DNA of 64,000 bases, taken from NCBI GenBank assembly GCA_022653695.1, contig JALCSW010000001.1, positions 425,034 to 489,033 of the forward strand, read 5' to 3'. Source of the stretch: Bacilli bacterium (GTDB taxonomy: Bacteria > Bacillota_I > Bacilli_A > RFN20 > CAG-826). The notes under the pieces were generated by a model. That model was not told where the DNA came from. It did not search any database and saw only the letters and a list, made by a program, of their open reading frames with translations. Both the position numbers and the translations under genes were made by a program. Each line of letters begins with the position of its first letter. Within the stretch, counting starts at the first letter, position 1. Positions 1 through 8,465 of the stretch are shown piece by piece.

Positions 1-1442
1 TCCTCGAACGTGTAAGCCCAAAGCAATTTGTTGGCGCCGGTGCTGTCAAAGGGCTGGCTATAGACCATCCAGACTCCGTCGAGGGCGCCATCTTGATCCA
101 AGTCGAATTCCTCGCAGGTGGTTCTGTAACGGACCTTGTACCAGGCGACCGCCTCTTCAAGAAGCCGCCAGGTCGGATCGTAGGATTTGAATTCGGTGCT
201 CGTCCAATTGGCGACGGTGCGGGCGGTGTAGCCGCATTGCCACCATTCGGAGATGGTACCGTGTAAGAGCAACTGACCGAAGGAGCTCTTGTAGTAGAAG
301 GAAGCAAGGGACTCCCAACCGGTCTCCTCGGGATCGCCGAAGAAGGTCTTGTAAAGGTTGCCGCGCGTGGCCTCGTTGGCGGCGTTCTCTTCGTCGCCCG
401 CGAAGCAAACCGGGATAACGAGGATGTTTTTGGTGCCGGTGCTGGGAAGATCGTAGAATTCCTGAGCAGCGCTAAGCTGATGCTGGTTGATCGAGGTGGC
501 CGTGGCGGCGTAATTGGTTCCATCGGCGTAATCGGTCGAAGGAATATCGCCATAGGTGCTGCCGTCCTTGGTTGAAGTCAACAGACTCGCGATGGGGTCG
601 ATGACCTCGACGTTGACGTTCGAAACGATGTCGTTGCCCGAAGCGCTATGGGCGCCCGGAAGGGTGACGGTGACGACGGTGTTGCCTTTTTTGACGCCGG
701 TGACGGTTCCGTCGCCGTCGACTGTAGCGATGCCTTCGTCAGCGGAGGCATAGGCGCAATCGGGATAGGTGACCCCGCTTGGGAGAATCGTCATTTCGAT
801 CTGGCTCGTCTCGCCCATCGGCAATTCAGTGATATCGCCGCTTGCCACGCTCATGGAATCGGCTTTGGTTTCCTCGCCGTCCTGAAGCCCAAAGGTCAAA
901 CTCGCGAGGTAAATCGGAGCCGCTTTGGGGACGGAAACGGTGAACTCAACGACCGAGCCGGTCGGGTTGCTGAGCGAAGGGAACGCATAATCGGCGAACT
1001 CGATGCCGGTGACGGTCGCACTGACCCCATCGGGGTTGGCCGAATCGGCGAAAGTCACGGTTTGGGTGCCGTCATTGACCATGGCGGCGTTCATTTTGAC
1101 GCTCGTGATGGCTTTGCTGCCGTCGAGGGTGAAAGTAATGGCGCCGGCCGTGCTTCTAATACCGATTTTGATATAGGACTCACCCGTGCCGTAGACATTC
1201 GTGCAGTTGACGCCGGTAACGTTCACCCCATCGGTGGAGTAGTAACCGGAATCGTCGTTCGTGATCTTGGTGGCGTTAGCGAAAGACGAGGCCGCGAAAG
1301 CCATGGTCGGTTTGCTTTCGACGCTTCCCGAAGAGGAGGAGTTCGAGGCTCCGGAAATCGCGCTGCTGCTAGAACTGTCGCATCCTGCGATAAGCATGGA
1401 GGCGGCAGCGAGGGCGGCGATCATCAACTTCTTATTTTTCAT
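1..1442 (-). CDS. M6-like metalloprotease lipoprotein (C-terminus beyond window)
   Basis: The reading frame starts at 1442 behind an AAGGAG site and runs off the left edge, so about 480 residues are visible. The N-terminus is a lipoprotein signal with lipobox LIAGC near residue 22, then a Ser-rich linker. A beta-rich region follows, then a Big2-like Ig domain around residues 215-300 (GTVTGVKKGNTVVTVT). From about residue 345 the sequence resembles the M6/immune-inhibitor-A peptidase family: ILVIPVCFAGDEEN, SFYYKSSFGQLLLHG and DLDQDGALDGVWMVYS. The zinc site (HExxH) would lie outside the window, so catalytic competence cannot be judged. It lies just downstream of the opp operon, so a role in making peptides for import is plausible, but it has its own promoter. 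Confidence 0.75.
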   Translation of the reverse strand, partial: MKNKKLMIAALAAASMLIAGCDSSSSSAISGASNSSSSGSVESKPTMAFAASSFANATKITNDDSGYYSTDGVNVTGVNCTNVYGTGESYIKIGIRSTAGAITFTLDGSKAITSVKMNAAMVNDGTQTVTFADSANPDGVSATVTGIEFADYAFPSLSNPTGSVVEFTVSVPKAAPIYLASLTFGLQDGEETKADSMSVASGDITELPMGETSQIEMTILPSGVTYPDCAYASADEGIATVDGDGTVTGVKKGNTVVTVTLPGAHSASGNDIVSNVNVEVIDPIASLLTSTKDGSTYGDIPSTDYADGTNYAATATSINQHQLSAAQEFYDLPSTGTKNILVIPVCFAGDEENAANEATRGNLYKTFFGDPEETGWESLASFYYKSSFGQLLLHGTISEWWQCGYTARTVANWTSTEFKSYDPTWRLLEEAVAWYKVRYRTTCEEFDLDQDGALDGVWMVYSQPFDSTGANKLLWAYTFE

Positions 1443-1470
1443 AGATTTCTCCTTAATTTCTCGCAAGCGA

Positions 1471-1498
1471 ATGATAGCGCGCATGCGCGCAATGTCAA
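1471..1498 (-). promoter_or_regulatory. Promoter of the M6 protease gene with a GC palindrome in its spacer
   Basis: On the minus strand TTGACA (1493-1498) is followed after 16 bp by TATCAT (1471-1476). The 16-bp spacer holds the perfect 14-bp palindrome GCGCGCATGCGCGC (1477-1490). The predicted start of transcription is about 20 nt upstream of the ATG. An operator for an unknown regulator is one explanation of the palindrome. Confidence 0.6.
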
Positions 1499-1502
1499 TA
1501 AA

Positions 1503-1537
1503 ATATATGTGATGACGCCCGCTTGGCGACGTCACTT
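1503..1537 (-). terminator. Stem-loop at the end of the opp operon
   Basis: On the minus strand an imperfect 11-bp stem (GTGACGTCGCC with GGCGTCATCAC, two mismatches) overlaps the oppF stop codon. It is followed by an AT-rich tract (ATATATTTTATT). It resembles an intrinsic terminator, though the U-run is interrupted. Confidence 0.4.
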
Positions 1538-3595
1538 CTCTTTTGCTTTGGCTTTTTCGTCGAGGGCAGCGATTTCCTGACGGTACTTTGCCATTTCGGG
1601 GGCATTGGCAAGCACGAAGTGCCCTGGCAGAATTTCCTGGAAAGACGGCTTTTCGTGCGAATAGTCATGGACTTCGGAAGGCTTATAAACGATGCGAACG
1701 CGGTTCTTCTCGCTCGCCGGATCCGGTTTCGGAATGGCCGAAAGCAAGGATTTCGTGTAGGGGTGAAGCGGGTGCTTGAAGAGCTCGCCGCTCGTGGCTA
1801 GCTCAACTAGGTTGCCATAATACATGACGGCGATGCGGTCGCAGAAATACTTGACGACCGAAAGGTCGTGGGCGATGAAGAGGATGGAAACCCCCATCTC
1901 GTCCTTGACGTCGTTAAGAAGATTCAGGATCTGGGCGCGGATGGAAACGTCGAGGGCGCTGATCGGCTCATCGCAGATAAGGAATTTCGGGTTCATGACG
2001 ATGGAACGGGCGATGCCGATACGCTGACGTTGACCGCCGCTGAACTCGTGGGGATAACGCGAGGCGTATTCCGGAATAAGCCCGACTTTGTTAAGGATGT
2101 CAGCCACTTTCCTCTCGTTCTCGGCGGCGTTGTGCTTCCCTTGGATGCGCAACCCTTCCTGGATGATGTCGTTGACGGTCATGCGCGGGTCGAGCGAATC
2201 GACCGGATCCTGGAAAATCATTTGGATTTCGTTGACGAGGCGATGGTTGGGTTGCCTTTGCACTTTGGCCATGTTGGCGTCTTTAGGCAGATCATCGGGC
2301 AACATCAGTCTGTTGGCGTGCCTATTGTCGTACTTAATGTGCTTGATTTCCTCCTTTTGCTCCTGAACGTGAATACGCTCTTTGGCGCGGAGGGTTTTAA
2401 TCTCGTTTTCGTAATAGGACCTGATATTGGAGGCTTGCTTGGACTCAGTCATGCTCGCGGCCGCCTTAAGGGACTCAAGCTCGGCGCGTTGGCGGGCATA
2501 ATCGTTCCTGATCGAAAGGATGAGGTCGTCGCGATCGACGTCGCTAGGGTCCGCTTTTTCCTTTATTTCGGCCTCTTCGGCGGCGTTTAGGTCGTCAAGT
2601 CGTCTCACGATATCCGCGCTCTTGAGCGGAATCGAGGCGATTTCAGCCTTCTCCTTCTCGCGGAGAGCCTTGATTTTCTCCTTCGTATGAATGCGGCTCC
2701 ACTTGATTTCCTTATTGTTGAAGCGAACGCCGCCGCTGATACGGTAACCTTCATAATAGACGGCGCCGGAAGTGATGTCGTAAAGCTTGATGATGCAACG
2801 GCCGGTCGTGGTCTTGCCGCAACCGGATTCGCCGACAAGCCCAAAGCACTCGTTGCGCTTGATGTCGAAGGAAACGTCGTGAACGGCTTTCGTTTTGTAA
2901 CCACCGCCCATGTCGAAAAACTGTTTCATATGGCGAACGGAAAGAATTACGTCCTTGTCGACGAGGTCTTTCTTGTAACTGACGCGGGCCAAACGGCTCG
3001 CATCGCGATCGGTTTCAAGGGCCAAAAGATGCTTCCTGGCCTCCGGAGCGGCCCTAGAAGCCGCATCGGCGTAGTCTTTCTCAAGGGCGGCAAGTTTGTC
3101 CGCATAGGCCTTGTTCTCGGCCTTTATGGCCGCGCTGCCATTCGCGGGCCTGATCTTTTTCAGGGCGGCCTTGTGGGCGCTTAGAAGCGCCTTTTCTTTC
3201 TTCTCGAATTCGGCTTTCACCGGAAGAAGGGACGAAATGTCGTTCTGTCGGGCGATGGTTTGCTTTTCATAATCCTTCGCGAGAACGCGCGAACGGGTCA
3301 AGACGTTTTTGTGGCGGAGACGTTCCGCCTCGCTGTCGTTCCAATGGGAGAAAGAATAAAGGCGGAGGGTGCCACGAATGTCCTCAATTTGGCTTTGAAG
3401 GGCGTTTTTATCAGCGTCCGAGGCGTTCTTGTTCTTGAGCGCCTTCTTCTTCGCGGCCAAATCGGCGCGAAGCCCTTCCACGCGAAGGAATTTCTTTTCG
3501 TCGTCGTCCCTAATGAACTGCGGCTCGTTGCGGTGCAAAAAACCGATGGCGGACTCAATGAAGCCTTTGTTGGCCGGTCTCTTTTCTTTGCTCAT
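1532..3595 (-). CDS. oppF: Oligopeptide ABC transporter ATPase, OppF type, with long helical additions
   Basis: This is an ATP-hydrolysing subunit of a peptide importer. Walker A GESGCGKTT is at residues 255-263, the Q-loop is MIFQDP, the signature FSGGQRQR is at 518-525, and Walker B FLICDEP is near 538-544. The C-terminal HPLHPYTKSLLSAIPKPDP block is typical of OppD/OppF. The protein has 687 residues against about 320-350 usual for the family. The excess is a charged, Lys/Glu/Ala-rich helical region of about 215 residues before the ATPase domain, plus a second of about 165 residues between Walker A and the Q-loop (about 290-455). The ATG overlaps the oppD stop (ATGA). It is the last gene of oppABCDF. 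The role of the additions is unknown. Confidence 0.9.
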   Translation of the reverse strand: MSKEKRPANKGFIESAIGFLHRNEPQFIRDDDEKKFLRVEGLRADLAAKKKALKNKNASDADKNALQSQIEDIRGTLRLYSFSHWNDSEAERLRHKNVLTRSRVLAKDYEKQTIARQNDISSLLPVKAEFEKKEKALLSAHKAALKKIRPANGSAAIKAENKAYADKLAALEKDYADAASRAAPEARKHLLALETDRDASRLARVSYKKDLVDKDVILSVRHMKQFFDMGGGYKTKAVHDVSFDIKRNECFGLVGESGCGKTTTGRCIIKLYDITSGAVYYEGYRISGGVRFNNKEIKWSRIHTKEKIKALREKEKAEIASIPLKSADIVRRLDDLNAAEEAEIKEKADPSDVDRDDLILSIRNDYARQRAELESLKAAASMTESKQASNIRSYYENEIKTLRAKERIHVQEQKEEIKHIKYDNRHANRLMLPDDLPKDANMAKVQRQPNHRLVNEIQMIFQDPVDSLDPRMTVNDIIQEGLRIQGKHNAAENERKVADILNKVGLIPEYASRYPHEFSGGQRQRIGIARSIVMNPKFLICDEPISALDVSIRAQILNLLNDVKDEMGVSILFIAHDLSVVKYFCDRIAVMYYGNLVELATSGELFKHPLHPYTKSLLSAIPKPDPASEKNRVRIVYKPSEVHDYSHEKPSFQEILPGHFVLANAPEMAKYRQEIAALDEKAKAKEK

Positions 3596-5118
3596 TTTTT
3601 AAGCCCTGCCTTTCGTAAGGAGTTCTCGATGCGGGTCGAAACGATCTTCGGCATGACCGCTTTCGGAGCGCGCGGATCAAGGAGCCACGTCGAGGCGTAG
3701 TGGGTGTCGGAAAGTTTGTACATCGGCGGCTCTTCTTTGAAATCGATGCCAATCGCGTACTTGCTGCGAAGAGCGAAAGCGTCGCCTTTCGGCGGATAGA
3801 TCATGTTCGGAGGCGTGCCCGGAATAGCCTCAAGGCGCTCCTTGCTGTCGACATCCGGAATGGAGGAAAGCAAAGCCCAGGTGTAAGGGTGAACCGGGTG
3901 ATAGAAAACGTCGGCGGCCGTGCCGAATTCGACGATTTTGCCAGCGTACATGACAGCGACGCGGTCGGCCATGTTGGCGACGACGCCCAAATCGTGCGTG
4001 ATGAAAATAACGGACATGTGGTGAGCCGCCTTAAGACGGTTGATAAGCTCCAGGATCTGGGCTTGGATGGTGACATCGAGGGCGGTTGTCGGCTCATCGC
4101 AGATAAGAACGTCCGGATTGGCCGTCAAAGCGATGGCGATGACGATGCGTTGCCGCATGCCGCCCGAGAACTCGAACGGATACTGGCTAAAACGTTTTTC
4201 CGGGGAAGGGATTCCAACCTCGGCCATGACCTTAAGGGCCCTGGCTTTCGCTTCTTTTTGCGTCACGCGGATGTTTGAGATATATTCGCGGTGCTCTTTG
4301 ACGACGCTCTTGTAGAACAAATTGAGTTTGTGGTTATGTTTGAAGGCGTCAACGACTTTGCCCAAACGCCCCTTGTGATCCTCTTTGAGTTTGTCAGCCA
4401 TCTTCTTGACTTCGACGGCGGCCACCCTCTTCTTGTCGGCAAGAGCCTTGCGATCCTCTTTGATCTTTGGTCCCAATTCGGCTTTATTGGCCTCATAAAT
4501 CGCCTTCTTTTTGGCAAACTCGGCTTCGGCGGTTTTAATTTCCTCGGCGGTTTTTCCGTGCTTCTTGGCCCCGTTAAGGGATTTCTTGGCATAAATGAAA
4601 TCGTCGTGCGTGATCGAAAGAAGACGCTCATCGTTCTTGAGTCTGACGAGTTCGGCTTTGATGATCTCGTCGCGCTTGTGCTTAAGATGATTGCCGTTGA
4701 TGACCATGACCTCGGTGATCTGTTTGCCGATCCTCATGATCGGGTTAAGGGAAGAAAGAGGATCTTGGAAAATCATGCCGATTTTGTCGCCCCTGATGCG
4801 ATGGAACTCCTCTTCGGATACCTTGGTGAGATCCTCGCCTTCATAGGTTACGGAGCCGGAATCGATATGGCCGTTCCCGGCAAGGATGCCCATGATGGTG
4901 CGGCTCGTGACGGATTTGCCCGAGCCCGATTCGCCAACGATGCAAAGCGTTTCGCCGCGATATAGGTCAAAGGAAACCCCACGGACCGCGTGAACGCGGC
5001 CTTTGTCGGTATAAAAAGAGATGGCGAGGTTGCGAACGGAGAGCTTGACCTCTTTACCCGCGGGGACCGGCCCGACGGTGGTCGCGAAATCGATGGTTGG
5101 CAATGCTTGGCGTTCCAT
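3592..5118 (-). CDS. oppD: Oligopeptide ABC transporter ATPase, OppD type, with helical insertion
   Basis: This is the second ATPase of the peptide importer. Walker A GESGSGKSV starts at residue 62, the Q-loop is MIFQDPLSSLNP, the signature FSGGMRQR is at 317-324, and Walker B is VLICDEPTTALD. The C-terminal HPVHPYTWALLSSIPD block marks the OppD/DppD group. The length is 508 residues against about 330-350 usual. The extra is one charged, alpha-helical, probably coiled-coil segment of about 150 residues between the Q-loop and the signature (about 130-290), so it projects from the helical subdomain. The position differs from that in OppF. The gene follows oppC after one base and overlaps oppF by four. 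Confidence 0.92.
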   Translation of the reverse strand: MERQALPTIDFATTVGPVPAGKEVKLSVRNLAISFYTDKGRVHAVRGVSFDLYRGETLCIVGESGSGKSVTSRTIMGILAGNGHIDSGSVTYEGEDLTKVSEEEFHRIRGDKIGMIFQDPLSSLNPIMRIGKQITEVMVINGNHLKHKRDEIIKAELVRLKNDERLLSITHDDFIYAKKSLNGAKKHGKTAEEIKTAEAEFAKKKAIYEANKAELGPKIKEDRKALADKKRVAAVEVKKMADKLKEDHKGRLGKVVDAFKHNHKLNLFYKSVVKEHREYISNIRVTQKEAKARALKVMAEVGIPSPEKRFSQYPFEFSGGMRQRIVIAIALTANPDVLICDEPTTALDVTIQAQILELINRLKAAHHMSVIFITHDLGVVANMADRVAVMYAGKIVEFGTAADVFYHPVHPYTWALLSSIPDVDSKERLEAIPGTPPNMIYPPKGDAFALRSKYAIGIDFKEEPPMYKLSDTHYASTWLLDPRAPKAVMPKIVSTRIENSLRKAGLKK

Positions 5119-5119
5119 A

Positions 5120-7264
5120 TTATTGCTCCGTTCCTTTCAGCGAGGGGTTGAAGGCGTCTCGCAAGCCATTGCCGAACAAGTTGAAGCAAATCATGAGGAT
5201 GCTCACGATGATGGCGCCGCTGACGATGAGGTAAGGCTGGTCGCGCAAGAAATTCTGGGCATCGCTCAAGGCGACGCCGAAACTTTTCATGCCTTTTAGG
5301 CCAAGCCCCAAATAAGCGATCGTGGCTTCGGAGAAGATGACGCTTGGGATCATAAGGACGGAACCGGTCACGATGGTGCCGATGCCGTTTGGGAGGATGT
5401 GCTTGAAGATCAAGCGAACGTCGCTCGCGCCAAGGGTACGCGACGCAAGAACGTATTCGCGGCCTTTAAAGCGATAGAACTGTTCTCGGGATTCTTCCGC
5501 GACGCCAATCCAACCAGTCAAGCAAAGGGCCAGTAGGAAGGTCCAAAAGCTTTGGCCCAATGTCAAGAGGCATAGAGTCATGACGACGATCCACGGAACG
5601 CCGCCGAGAATCTCGATGAAGCGCTCCATGAAAATATCGGTCCAGCCGCCGAAATATCCGGAAAAAGAACCCCACACGAGACCGAAGGAAATGTTAATGG
5701 TCGCCGCGAAGACGCCTAGAAGCAAGGATGTTCGCAAACCAGTGAAGAGATATTTGAAATAATCCCAACCGTTTTTATCGGTGCCAAAGACAAACATCGG
5801 CATGGAACTGTAATTATTGTAACGATAGACACTCATAACCACAGTCAAGGAAAAAGCATAGGTCTTGCGAAGTTTGCCGTTATCGTCGTAGTAAGAAACG
5901 TCTTTAGCATCAACTTTCGTGACGTCACGAACCGGGCAACTGTCATCCAATATCTCAAACTCAAAATCGCTCTCCGGATCGAAGTCCTTGAAATCGAAAT
6001 TACTGAAGTTGTTGGGATCGGAAAGATCGTATCCATCAATGTGCAGACTCATAAGACCGGCGTCAATCCATTTTCTGGTTGAATCGAGCGGAACATCGGG
6101 TTTTGTTATATCCCCGAAAGCCGCTTCATAGGGATCGTAACGGAAACTGCAATTGATGATATGAACCCCACGAACGGAACGGACGCCGTAGTTATCGATA
6201 AGCCAAGACAATTTCTTTGTTTCCACGTCTTCGGAAGTGGAACGGAGATAGAGTTCGTTGCCTTCTTTGAAGCCAATCGAATCCCAAGTGGGGTCAACCG
6301 TGCCATCACTACGGCCGACAAGGTATGAGTACATGTAAATCGATGGATAATCGCCAGCACTTTCAGGGTCATATTCGGTGTTGGTCTTTAGGCGCAACCC
6401 AAACGAAGCGGAGAAAACCGTATCGGTGACGCCTTCCGGTTTGTTCTTGGCGATTATATCGGAGACATCCGGTATGACGACGTCGCTGTAATCGCCCTCC
6501 TTCGCCGGAACGTAAACGGTGACTTCGGTCGGATCCGTCGTCGAATCGCCATCGTAATCGACATAAGCGATAAGCGAATATTCCGGCTTAATAGCCGCGA
6601 CTTCGGCGATGGACTCGCGATCAAAAGCGACCGAAACCGTATAAGCCACGGAAGTGTCGTAATTGGCATAGGGAGAGAAAATCTCCGGATCGCTCGTATG
6701 ATTGCCGGCCGTCAAGCCCAACGAGCCGCCATAGCCATATTTGCTTGCGGCGTTAACCACCCCCCATTCGGACTTCAGGCTTCCTTCCACGATGCAATCG
6801 GTGTTGATATCGGTGCCGGTTGAAACCGGCAAAACGTTGTCAAGGTCGGTGCCGGCGCTAACTTCGCCCGTCGTATCGTAACCCACGACGCCCTCATAAC
6901 TCGTGGTTCCGTCCATGAATCCGGCGTCATTGACGCCCCACCATCTCGGAGGGAGGTTCTTTTGATAATCTTGAATGTTAACGATATCGTTGGGGTCGGC
7001 AAAGGGAACGACGATGGCCATTAAAACGAGAACTCCAAGGATGCAAGCCGCCACAACGGCGGAACGGCTCTTGGCGAAACGCTTCATCGCATCGCCCAAA
7101 TAAGTCGTCGGTTTCGTCTTGAAACGAACGTCGTGAATCGTTTTGTCCGTCTGAACAAAGGCAAAGTCCTCGCTGGCGGCGAAGGATTGTTGATCGCTGT
7201 CTTGATTCTTATCCATATCCAAGGGCCCTTTTTTCGCTTTGTCGGCGTTTTTCCTGAAACTCAT
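5120..7264 (-). CDS. oppC: Oligopeptide ABC transporter permease, OppC type, with ~400-aa extracellular insertion
   Basis: This is a membrane subunit of the peptide importer. Residues 1-67 are cytoplasmic and polar, and the first membrane helix is at about 68-88. From about residue 90 to 497 there is a large, acidic, Tyr/Asp-rich domain with no membrane segments. It sits between helix 1 and the rest, so it should lie outside the cell. The canonical BPD permease core resumes at NGWDYFKYLFTGLRTSLLLG (498 onward), with the EAA loop near LASRTLGASDVRLIFKHILPNG. OppC proteins usually have about 300 residues; this one has 714. The core is intact, so transport should be possible. The gene overlaps oppB (ATGA). 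Confidence 0.88.
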   Translation of the reverse strand: MSFRKNADKAKKGPLDMDKNQDSDQQSFAASEDFAFVQTDKTIHDVRFKTKPTTYLGDAMKRFAKSRSAVVAACILGVLVLMAIVVPFADPNDIVNIQDYQKNLPPRWWGVNDAGFMDGTTSYEGVVGYDTTGEVSAGTDLDNVLPVSTGTDINTDCIVEGSLKSEWGVVNAASKYGYGGSLGLTAGNHTSDPEIFSPYANYDTSVAYTVSVAFDRESIAEVAAIKPEYSLIAYVDYDGDSTTDPTEVTVYVPAKEGDYSDVVIPDVSDIIAKNKPEGVTDTVFSASFGLRLKTNTEYDPESAGDYPSIYMYSYLVGRSDGTVDPTWDSIGFKEGNELYLRSTSEDVETKKLSWLIDNYGVRSVRGVHIINCSFRYDPYEAAFGDITKPDVPLDSTRKWIDAGLMSLHIDGYDLSDPNNFSNFDFKDFDPESDFEFEILDDSCPVRDVTKVDAKDVSYYDDNGKLRKTYAFSLTVVMSVYRYNNYSSMPMFVFGTDKNGWDYFKYLFTGLRTSLLLGVFAATINISFGLVWGSFSGYFGGWTDIFMERFIEILGGVPWIVVMTLCLLTLGQSFWTFLLALCLTGWIGVAEESREQFYRFKGREYVLASRTLGASDVRLIFKHILPNGIGTIVTGSVLMIPSVIFSEATIAYLGLGLKGMKSFGVALSDAQNFLRDQPYLIVSGAIIVSILMICFNLFGNGLRDAFNPSLKGTEQ

Positions 7265-8298
7265 TTTCTGGCCCCCATTCTGATGCGCGGATCGACGAAT
7301 CCATAGGAGAGGTCAACGATGAGCGAAGCGGCCAAACTGATCATCGTGACGACCGCGAGGTCGGTCATGACGACGTTGTAATCTTTGGCGTTAAGCGCGT
7401 TGACGTAAAGGAAACCGATGCCCGGAATGGCGTATATTTGCTCAAGAATCATGGAGCCGCTGAGAATGCCGATGAATTCCCCGATGATCATCGGGAAAAT
7501 CGGGACCATGGAGTTTCTTAGAGCGTGCCGCAAAACGGTTTGGCCCTTGGTAAGTCCCTTGGTCCGGGCAAGAAGCAAGAATTCGGAAGACATGACCTCG
7601 GTCAATTCGGCCCTGATCCAACGGGTGAAACCCGCGATCGTGCCAAAACAAAGGCACATGACCGGAATGACGTATCCAGCGGCGATCGTCCCAGCGCTTT
7701 CCATGGTGCTTGGCCACGTCGAAGGAAGCCATTTGGCATAGAAGGACAGCAAAAGGATGAGAAACGAGATGAGAACGAAGGACGGAATCGAAACGCAAAC
7801 CATGATCAGCACCTGCACGACGTTGTCGTAGACGCTGTTCTTCTTGAGGGCGCTTGTGATACCTAAAAAGAAACCGATCGGAAGCGAGAAAAACATCGAG
7901 AGGATATTAAGCTTCATCGAAACGCCAAGGCGCGTTGAGATAATGGACATGGCACTCGAGCCAATCGAAACCGCGGTGGACGTGCCCCAGTCCCATTTGG
8001 TGAAAATATTATAGAGCCACACGCCATACTGATGGGGGATGGAGAAATCGTTGAAGTAGTAGTTCTTCGACGAGGAGCCGGAAGTGATCGTGACGACGTG
8101 TTTGGCGGTCGTCCCAATGATGTCTTCGACTTGGTAGCAATAGCCTAACGCCACCTGCTTCCGATAAAAAGATAGTACCTGCGGATTTGTGCCAGCGAAA
8201 TCGGAAGGCAGAAGTTTTAGGAGGAAAAAGGAAGCAGAAAGGATGATGAACGCGGTGACGAATATGAGCGCAATTCTTTGCAAGATGTATTTCCACAT
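7261..8298 (-). CDS. oppB: Oligopeptide ABC transporter permease, OppB type
   Basis: A 345-residue BPD-type permease with an N-terminal membrane helix (WKYILQRIALIFVTAFIIL), five further membrane segments and an EAA loop near LLARTKGLTKGQTVLRHALRN. The C-terminal DLSYGFVDPRIRMG is typical of OppB/DppB. It has a modest insertion (about 40-110) after helix 1 but is close to normal length, unlike its partner OppC. It pairs with OppC to form the channel. The gene follows oppA after a 167-bp gap holding two stem-loops and overlaps oppC by four bases. Confidence 0.92.
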   Translation of the reverse strand: MWKYILQRIALIFVTAFIILSASFFLLKLLPSDFAGTNPQVLSFYRKQVALGYCYQVEDIIGTTAKHVVTITSGSSSKNYYFNDFSIPHQYGVWLYNIFTKWDWGTSTAVSIGSSAMSIISTRLGVSMKLNILSMFFSLPIGFFLGITSALKKNSVYDNVVQVLIMVCVSIPSFVLISFLILLLSFYAKWLPSTWPSTMESAGTIAAGYVIPVMCLCFGTIAGFTRWIRAELTEVMSSEFLLLARTKGLTKGQTVLRHALRNSMVPIFPMIIGEFIGILSGSMILEQIYAIPGIGFLYVNALNAKDYNVVMTDLAVVTMISLAASLIVDLSYGFVDPRIRMGARK

Positions 8299-8361
8299 TT
8301 CGGATAATCCTTTCTGATTTCTTTACATGAACGACCTTATAAATTACTGAAGTACGATAGA

Positions 8362-8431
8362 AATGTTGCCAGCCTTGCGCGGGCTGGCAACATTCTATCA
8401 TCATTTTCCCCCTTAGTCATTAAGACTAAGG
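8362..8431 (-). promoter_or_regulatory. Two stem-loops between oppA and oppB
   Basis: Positions 8362-8394 form a perfect 13-bp stem (AATGTTGCCAGCC with its complement, 7-nt loop), extended past a bulge by GATAG/CTATC. A second hairpin at 8411-8431 has 8 bp (CCTTAGTC/GACTAAGG). Neither has a clean U-run on the minus strand. The position after the binding-protein gene suggests mRNA stabilisation or partial attenuation that keeps oppA levels above oppBCDF. Confidence 0.6.
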
Positions 8432-8465
8432 AAGTTTTTATCAGTTGCTAAACGTCCGCAACCTA

